Source: Protopterus annectens | Taxonomy: Eukaryota; Chordata; Ceratodontiformes; Protopteridae | Assembly (NCBI RefSeq): GCF_019279795.1 | Contig: NC_056740.1 | Coordinates: 225,826,611-225,890,610, forward strand | DNA length: 64,000 bases | Direction: 5' to 3' | In this document: one piece after another, positions 57,178-64,000 of the stretch | Numbering within the stretch: position 1 is the stretch's first letter | Layout of the letters: every line of letters starts with the position of its first letter | Translations under genes and position numbers: made by a program | Notes under the pieces: generated by a model | What the model was told of the DNA's origin: nothing | Database searches by the model: none | The model's input: only the letters and a program-made list of their open reading frames with translations

Positions 57178-58732
57178 TTGCTTAATTGTTTAATTGAGTT
57201 ACTAGTTTGTTATAAAATGTGGATGCTTGTATACAATTTTATTCTCCTTGAAAATTTGAAGAGCAGACTAGTTTAACCCTAGTTAAGTGGGGGGGGGGGG
57301 GGGCTCAGGAGCTTACAAACAGTCCTGGATACAGCAACTCTGTATCTGGACTAGACTGTTTACAGGAAACAAGCTTAGAATTTTTTTTCCATAAAGTGTA
57401 AATGGAGAAAGCTGGAACAAAAGTTAATTCAAGAATAAGAATCTGAGTGAGTTGGCCTTCACAAATGTTCTCTATTAGATTGAAGGAACTAATGACACTA
57501 GACTGGGAGGAGTGTCACAGATCATATATACAGTATGGGCGGGCAACTACAAAGTCACCAAGTATAAAATTACAGCTCCTAGCTGTAGACACTAAATAAA
57601 AGTTTTAGACAGGTCAAGGAGCAAGCAGACTCTAGAGAATGCTTTTAACTGCAAACAGACTAGACTAGAACACAGAAACCTCAAAAAAATCAAAAACAAG
57701 GATAGAGCACTCACAAACAGAAAATACAACTCTCAGTATGTAAAAGCTGTTTACAGTTAAGTAATTCAGTAAACATGCAATTTGAGTAATGCAGCAGTAT
57801 CTAGCAATGAAAAATACAGTTAAAACAGTATAAAACAGTACATAAATGTAGTGAAACAGTAAAAAATACTTTTTAACAGTGCAAAATGTAGTAGATTAAC
57901 TGTATAGCACAATTATAAGCGTATTAGAAGTGCAATTCAATGAAATAAGTTTAAGAAATAACTTAACCTGCTCTTGGAATCTTAAGGAATTTCTACTTAG
58001 TTTCAGTAATGAATTACCATCCACAGCCTGATTTCAGATACCATGTCTACAGGTGAACAATGTTCAACTTTTTTTTTAGTAGGTATTATTGGATACCAAC
58101 CAAAACAGGAATCTGTTTCCCTTCAAGAAGACTCTTCTCCGGACACATGCCCTTGAAAAACTCTGTGTCTCATTAAAGATGGTTCTTCTTTGCTTGCTTT
58201 CAGACACTGAAAACAGCTGAAGAGGATGTGGCTGACCTCTGGATCATGCAGGCCAAAAGAAATACACCAGAGGAAGCTGGAAAGCAGGAAATGTAAATAA
58301 ATTATTTGAGGAACAACAAATGGCCACTGCAAGTGTGCCCACTATTGGTTGAGGTGCAGATTTATCCCACATAGACAGCAAGGGTTCTCAGGTAAGTTGT
58401 GCTTTCTTTCTAGGAACTGTGGAAGTTGGATCAGTAAAAGTGGGTTATGTATCTTTTGACCAAGGAGGATACATTGGATGCGGTTAGGATCACAGTGATG
58501 CATTGCTCGGAAGGAAAGTTGTCCAAAGTTTAAACAAGCAGTACAAATACACTTAACCCTAAAGATAAAATACGAAAAACAATGTAACACACAAGCAGTA
58601 TACTGAAATCCTGTAAGGACCTTTTAAGATTAAAATTAGTCTGACAAACAAATTGCAGGTAAGATGTCACCAAGTGAACACTCACAACACATACCAGTAA
58701 ATGCACAAGCAGAAAGTACAGTTGGGTACACT
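57178..58732. other. No supported gene
   Basis: The first stretch may be Penelope 3' non-coding sequence. A G-run of about 15 bases lies at 57288-57303. The remaining AT-rich sequence, with scattered CAGTA/ACAGT-rich words around 57720-57900, shows no coding region or repeat end. A frame at 58342-58590 (minus) has no recognisable motif. Confidence 0.45.
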
Positions 58733-58964
58733 TACCATAAATGTAGATGTTCGAGTGTATTCACTGTTGCAGTCATTACATTTGGGTTATCTGCTTGCAG
58801 TAGCCCTCAGTCAGCTTGATTATCAAAGTTTTGGGTCCTACGTCAGTTGCTGTCTCCTCTTCCGTGACGCCAGGTCATCAGGGGTATAAAGCATGCAGCC
58901 AAAGCCATTACATCAGATTTTTCTTGCCCCAGATGTCAGATGCCCTCCATAATGGGAAACAATT

Positions 58965-58976
<12 letters not shown>

Positions 58977-59029
<53 letters not shown>
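58977..59029. repeat. (A)n(TA)n microsatellite
   Basis: An A run followed by about 25 AT units lies between the two inverted arms of DIRS E. It gives long Tyr/Ile frames on both strands that are not genes. Confidence 0.96.
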
Positions 59030-59036
<7 letters not shown>

Positions 59037-59596
59037 ATACCTCCAACAAAAAAGCAAATACACCAAAAAGCTTTTTAAGTATAGTAAAGTAGAATAGAGG
59101 TATAGCCAAAAGAAGTCGGGGCTGGAGGGAGGGTAACCAGGACTGCAACAGTTAATACACTCGAACATCTACATTTATGGTAAGTGTACAGTTCTATGTT
59201 CTTCATGTTAAACTGCTGCATTCATTATATTTGGGTAGATTCCCAAAGCTAAGGATGGGAGGAGGAATTTAGGTAGCATTAGGACCAGCTATAAGGCTCT
59301 GCAAGACTGCAGTGGCAAAGCCAGCTCTGGTTATAGAGAAAATTGGCAAATGGTAATGCTTGGTGAAAGCATGTACAGAACTCCAGGTAGCAGCTTCTAG
59401 GATGTCTCTGGTAGGAACACCTCTCAGAAAGGCTGTAGAGGTCGATGCAGCCCTGGTTGAATGGGGTCTAATCCCCTATGGGATAGGTTTTCCATGATGC
59501 TTATAGCAGAAATTAATGCAATGGCTATCCATTTAGAAATTGTTTGCTTTGAAATAGCCTTCCCCTCTGCCCCTGCAGCAAATGCCACCAGCAGTT

Positions 59597-59884
59597 GTTT
59601 ATTTATTTATTTAAATTTGTTGACCGGGAGTGTCCGACTGGATGTGGGTCCATTTTCAGCGGAGGCCCGGGGAGAAAAGCTCCACAGTAAAATAAACAGA
59701 CAGTAGTTACATTGGATTACATAGCGATTAACAATTTAACATAGAAATTACTTACAACATATTTACAGATGAAGAACATAGTACATCAGTAGACAACTAG
59801 AATCTTTATCTGTGAAGTACATAACAGGCATTAACAAATGTAACAATGAGAAGTTCCTGCTGTATAATAAGTACTAGGCTTATG
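59597..59884 (-). mobile_element. L2-tailed insertion (SINE or truncated L2-like LINE)
   Basis: On the minus strand it ends GGAGCTTTTCTCCCCGGGCC, GAAAATGGACCCACATCCAG, ACACTCCCGGTCAAC and an (AAAT)n tail, closely matching the L2-like LINE tail at 21245-21348. The upstream about 190 bases have no tRNA-like head and no coding sequence. It is either a SINE of a different type or a short 5'-truncated LINE. It interrupts the recombinase of DIRS E. Confidence 0.75.
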
Positions 59885-60014
59885 AGCATCTGAGCTTGCT
59901 TGAGTTGTTCAGATTTCCCTTGAGGTTTAGTTCTGTCCAAGTAAAAATCTAAGTTGTCTGTGCACATCTAAGGAGTGCAGTATCCATTCCCCTTTGTTCT
60001 GTGGATTAGAAAAG

Positions 60015-63000
60015 AAGGTTCATAGGTTCATACTAGGCTATCTGCCCTGGGGCAATTATAAGCATAGCCCGATTCTGTATGGCTTATGCCACCCCTTGAT
60101 TTGAGTATACTGTGCCCTTTTTAAGGTTTAGTTTACGGTGCCTCTGTCTAATAGTGACACTGGAGTAATCCCTGGGACAAACCTACGATCCCCCATCCAC
60201 CTATTGAGATTCCTCTTGAAGAGATTCAGTGAGGTGCTCTGCCTCACATGAACTGGAATTCTATTCCAGAGCGAAGGGAGCCTCTGGGTTATGAACCTGT
60301 CTCTCCAGCAAGTTCTATTTATTTCTGTGCTGAGGTTCAAGTCCCTCGAGCGTGTGGCACTAAGGGATTTAGATTTACTGAGGTGGAGCATGTCCATTAA
60401 TTCTGGATTTGACATAGCTTTGTATGTCAGGCATAGATCGCCTCGAAGTAGGCGGTATGCAATTGAGTAGAGCTGGAGTTTTTTTAACCGAGCAGCATAT
60501 GGCATCTGTTTGAGACCCTTGATCCTCTTGGTGAGATACTTTTGGGGTCTTTCTAATTGCTGCAGGTGTCGGGTAAGGTACATCCCAAAAGGGGCATTGT
60601 ATTCTATGATGGGCCTGATGAGGGACGAATAAAGGGGCACGATTACCTCTCTTGATCTAGATGTGAAACCCTTTGTGATGAGGTGGGCTATGTAGAAGGT
60701 CTTTCTAACCACTTTGGCAATGTGGTTGTCAAAGGAGATATCACTATCAACTTGGGTCCCCAGGTCCCTAATAACTTTCTCTGTACTCAATGGGTTTCTG
60801 CCTATGTGGTAATTTGTGGGCACATTGTTTTTGCCAAAGGGTATGACTATACACTTTTTGGCATTTAGCTTTAAACCATGGCGCTGGCACCAGTTATCTG
60901 TCTCTGTGAGACCTTTTTGAAGGATGTTTGTGTGAGCTGGAGAGTCGATTATGGTGCCCAGTTTGCAGTCGTCTGCGAACTTGGTGAGCCATAGTCCTCC
61001 CACGTTTGCCTGTACCTCGGAAAAGTATATACCGAACAAGAATGGTCCCAGGACAGAACCCTGTGGGACGCCACTTGTGACTGGTTTTGAGTCTGACATG
61101 GCTCTAGCAACTCTCACTCTGTGGGTTCTGTCTTTGAGCCAGTTTGAGACCCATCTTGTGACATAGTGGTTTATATTTAAGCTGGATAGCTTATCTATGA
61201 TGCCCGAGTGGGGTATTGTGTCAAATGCCTTTGCAAGGTCCAGATAGGCTGTGTGGACTACCTTCTCTTCATCTATGGCTTTGGTGACTGTTTTGAAGAA
61301 GCCAACTAGGTTCAAAAGGCAGGATCTGCCCTTGACAAAGCCGAACTGGGTGGGATCTAGTGTCTGTAGGTCCCCAATGTCTTTGTTTATGAGCTCCATG
61401 ATGATCCTCTCCACAGCCTTGCAGACTAAGCTAGTCAGGCTTATGGGGCGATAGTTTCCAGGGTCCGTAGAGGCTCCACCTTTGTGGAGTGGGACCACTG
61501 TTGCTGTACGCCATTCTGTGGGCACATATCCTTTAGTGAGGCTGAGATTGTATAGCTGTTTTATTTGAAGGATTAGTTCCTCTTGGAGTTCATGTAGGAT
61601 GCAACCCAGGATGCCACCTGGTCCCATGGAAGCAGTGTTTTTTTGCTTTGGAGAGGGCAGCCTTCACCTGAGCATCAGAGATGTTTGGGAGGCAGCCCTC
61701 TGCCGGGATAGATACTTGCTCTTTTGGGGGGGAGGGGGTGGAGAAGTTTGAACTGAACCTGTCTGCCAGGATATTGGCGATGTCTGTGGGTTCAGTGTAT
61801 TTTTTGTAATTTAGAATCAACTCAGAACAAGTCTGGGAGTTGCATCCCAGGTTCCTAACATAACTGAAAAAAGCCTTATGATTGTCTTTGGTGTCCTATG
61901 CAATTTTTCTCTCAAAGCTGGCCTTGGAGGATTTTATGAGGGATCGTAATTTTTTGCTAGTACTGATCAGAGATGCCTTCCCTATTAGGGATTTTGCTCT
62001 ATCATGTAGTAGCTTCCTCCTTCTGTTGTACAGTTTATTTATGGCAGGGGTCCACCAGACTGGACGCCTGCCTTTGGATGATTGGGTCTTGGTTTTGTTT
62101 GGGATAGCATGATCCATGCATTCCTGGAGATGTCCGTAGAATGCGTTTATATAGGATTCTGCAGTTTGGGCTGTAGTTTCCACTGGCCCTGGGGCATTGA
62201 AGGATTCCACTTCTGTTTTGAGAAGTGAGAAGTTTGCTTTTGAGAAGTTTTTCACTGTGGTTTTCTGGGCTGGGGGTGGGGTCGGGATGTGGACATCCAG
62301 TGAAATTAATTTATGGTCTGATCTTACCAATGAGGGATATACTTCTGGTGTGGAGCATAGAGTCCCCATGTTGGTAATGATCAGGTCTAGTATGTTGTCC
62401 CCTCTTGTGGGAGTGGTGACTAGTTGTTCCATAGCATTTGAGTTTATAATTTCCAGGAACCTTTGGGCTAAGGTGCTGGGGCTTGAGTAGTGCTCCCAGT
62501 CAATGTTTGGGTAGTTGAAGTCGCCCAATATAATGGTGTTCGGAGAGATCTTCATGTTCTCCAATGTTTTCAGGAAAGCCGAGTGGGATTCCTGACTTTG
62601 AGAGGGTGGTCTGTAGGATGCTATAAACTGAAAAGCAGTCTTGCCCACTGTTAGTTGCACATGGATGGTCTCTGATACTTTGTGCAACGCCACTAACCTG
62701 GAGGTGTGGATATCCTTGATAAATATGGAAACTCCCCCTCCTTTTGTGGTTCGGTCCGGGTTTTGGGGCTGAAAAGCATGATATGAGGTATAGCCTGGTA
62801 GTGCTGGGGTGCTCTCTTGAGCCTTGAACCAGGTTTCTGTCACTGCACAGATATCGATGTTCTCCATACTGAGGAGAGTTTCGAAAAGGCATCTTGAGGT
62901 TAAGACTTCTGGCGTTAAGCAGCATTACCCTTAGTTTCTTGTTCCTTGTGCCGTCTATGGGGGTGGGTTTGACTTTTGAGCCTTGCCTAAAAAAGGCACT

Positions 63001-64000
63001 ATGGGGGTGGCAAGAGCCTTTGCCAATATCCGAAAGCCCAGTGGTGACAGGCAAGCCATCCTTAGCAAAGCAACGTGGCTTGTTGAACATGTCATCCCAG
63101 GCTGACAGACACTGGATCCCCTTTGAATGACACTGAAATTTTAGCCAATTGTTAAAATCGATCATTTTGTCTTTATACTGTGGCATCATTCTAGGTGAGG
63201 GTAAGATGCTGCTCAAGGTCAGGGTCATACCAGCCTGGGCTACATGATCAAAGAGCTCCTCTATGTCTCTTTTCATGTAGCCCAGGGAGGTACGTCTCAG
63301 GTCATTCACACCAGCATGTACAATGACTGAGTCATATTTGTATTTGCTTTGGAGTGACCTGAGTGCTTGCATTATGTGGTGGATCCTAACACCTGACAGG
63401 CAGCTCACCGTGACCTTCTCTTTATTCAGCCTGGTGAGTGGGACGTCCGTGTGTCTGACAATAGAGTCACCTATTACAAGAGTATCAGGTGTGTTATTCA
63501 GCCTTAAGGGCTGTGGCTGCTTGGCACACTGACTTTGTGGGCTATGTGTTGTGCGTGTTTTGTTTTGAGGTAGCGTTTGCTTGGATGTCTGCTTTGGAGG
63601 TCTCCGATGCTTAGGTAGATTTTTATTTAGAGCCTCCGAGTATGTTTTTGTGTATTTATGTGTTTGGTTTGCTGATGTGGTGGGACTATGTGATACTGGA
63701 ATTGTGTTGTTTGAGGTTACCTTCTCCTCCTGACTGGTTACACCAGTTTTGAGATGAGAGAGCTCAGCCTCCAGTTTGGCTAAATAGTTGCATCTCTCAC
63801 ATATATTTGAACCTGTTTGGAGGAGGAGGGGGTTGTCTGTGTACATGAGACAGTTGTAGCATTGCCTCAAAATTTCCAGATTCACCAGCTGGACTGGAGA
63901 GGAAACCATTGACTGACCTTTGGACATGCTAGAGTAATATAGGGAAACTGAATTTAAGACGGACCAATAGAGGACAGGGTAATCGTAGAGAGTATAAGAG
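60015..64000 (-). mobile_element. CR1-like LINE copy H, nearly full length (5' end outside window)
   Basis: Right to left, ORF1 starts at 63927 with about 73 bases of upstream sequence in the window. The ORF2 endonuclease is at 62867-61896 (NIDICAVTETWFKAQES, GGGVSIFIKD, ILGDFNYPNIDWE, RSDHKLISLD). The RT is at 61820-60128 (FGFVKGRSC, YLDLAKAFDTIP, SGVPQGSVLGPFLFGIYF, catalytic LTKFADDCKLG). Breaks visible are a frame change late in ORF1, a stop at the end of the endonuclease region (FERKIA then stop, where copy F reads FERQIAQDAKDN), and a frame change in an A-run near 61640. The 3' end at 60017 has ATGAACCT repeats. Copy F is its close relative. It is young enough that three small changes are the main damage I see. 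Confidence 0.92.
62995..63927 (-). pseudogene. CR1-like ORF1 of copy H: zinc-like N terminus plus SGNH/GDSL esterase domain
   Basis: It starts MSKGQSMVSS at 63927. Residues 23-46 hold CYNC and CERC, a zinc-ribbon-like pair. A Leu-rich helix (AKLEAELSHL) follows, then a basic Thr/Gln/Pro-rich linker (about residues 72-145), then the esterase: VIGDSIVRHTD (Ser about 155), VHAGVNDLRR, and AKDGL near residue 300. Right after DGL the frame shifts relative to copy G, so the His of the Asp-x-x-His block is lost and the frame reads on into ORF2 sequence, giving an artefactual 475-residue frame to 62500. The Cys pairs match copy G. Confidence 0.85.

Larger units (their letters stand above)
58733..60016 (-). 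mobile_element. DIRS 3' end remnant E (fossil), interrupted twice
   Basis: The left part has an inverted pair (about 58733-58790 against 59130-59183) sharing ACATCTACATTTATGGTAAG, the 3'-end and internal complementary repeats of a DIRS. To the right is the C-terminal part of a tyrosine recombinase on the minus strand (about 59590-59270, with an ILEAATWSSVHAFTKHYH-like block). The recombinase resumes after an insertion at 59885-60016 (HSLDVHRQLRF-like). It is cut again at about 60017 by CR1 copy H, so the rest would lie beyond 64000. Broken; a subfamily distinct from B. Confidence 0.8.

Noticed and set aside
62500-63927. A single 475-residue fusion of esterase ORF1 with endonuclease sequence
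   Set aside because: Comparison with copy G shows the fusion arises from a frame change just after the DGL motif; the C-terminal third is out-of-frame translation.
1-64000. CRISPR arrays, bacterial operons or prokaryotic defence systems
   Set aside because: No regularly spaced short repeats with unique spacers, no tightly packed frames and no bacterial genes; content is that of a large vertebrate genome.

Overview
This window looks like a piece of a very large, repeat-rich vertebrate genome, most like a lungfish or a salamander. I cannot separate the two from sequence alone. The only host gene I can support is the last coding exon of PLEKHO2, on the minus strand at 31141-32766. Almost everything else recognisable is transposon-derived: DIRS-type tyrosine-recombinase retroelements, CR1-like and L2-like LINEs, Penelope-like elements, tRNA-derived SINEs, short inverted-repeat DNA elements and microsatellites. 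No rRNA gene, true tRNA gene or CRISPR array was found.

Layout. 1-5792: a minus-strand DIRS element running off the left edge. 6210-13730: a mosaic of L2-like LINE pieces, a decayed L1/Tx1-like remnant, a CR1-tailed SINE, a DIRS 5' fragment flanked by a 264-bp direct repeat of LINE sequence, and a foldback element. 14390-15090: a Penelope remnant. 17234-21350: an L2-like LINE with an exact 1325-bp internal tandem duplication. 21410-22060: another LINE shard. 24495-27326: a 5'-truncated CR1-like LINE. 29152-29835: an older CR1-like tail. 30491-30847: an inverted-repeat element flanked by TTAA. 31141-32766: PLEKHO2. 33864-34201: an hAT-type non-autonomous element with a perfect 8-bp target duplication. 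35480-36650: a Penelope remnant. 36838-43909: a complete-structure DIRS inserted beside or into an older DIRS recombinase remnant. 45018-50555: a plus-strand DIRS. 51250-55430: a CR1-like LINE with an ORF1 esterase, interrupted by a SINE. 55735-57177: a Penelope RT plus GIY-YIG endonuclease. 58733-64000: a DIRS 3' end interrupted by an L2-tailed insertion and by a nearly complete CR1-like LINE that runs off the right edge.

How the parts relate. PLEKHO2 is transcribed right to left and its PH-domain exons were not found, so the sequence to the right of 32766 is probably intron, more than 31 kb if no exon was missed. Two LINE-SINE partnerships can be read directly. The L2-like LINE tail at 21245-21348 recurs at the 3' ends of the insertions at 53.7 and 59.6 kb. 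The CR1-like tail recurs at the 3' end of the SINE at 10.3 kb. DIRS elements and Penelope-like elements are described here as fossils by family and parts only.
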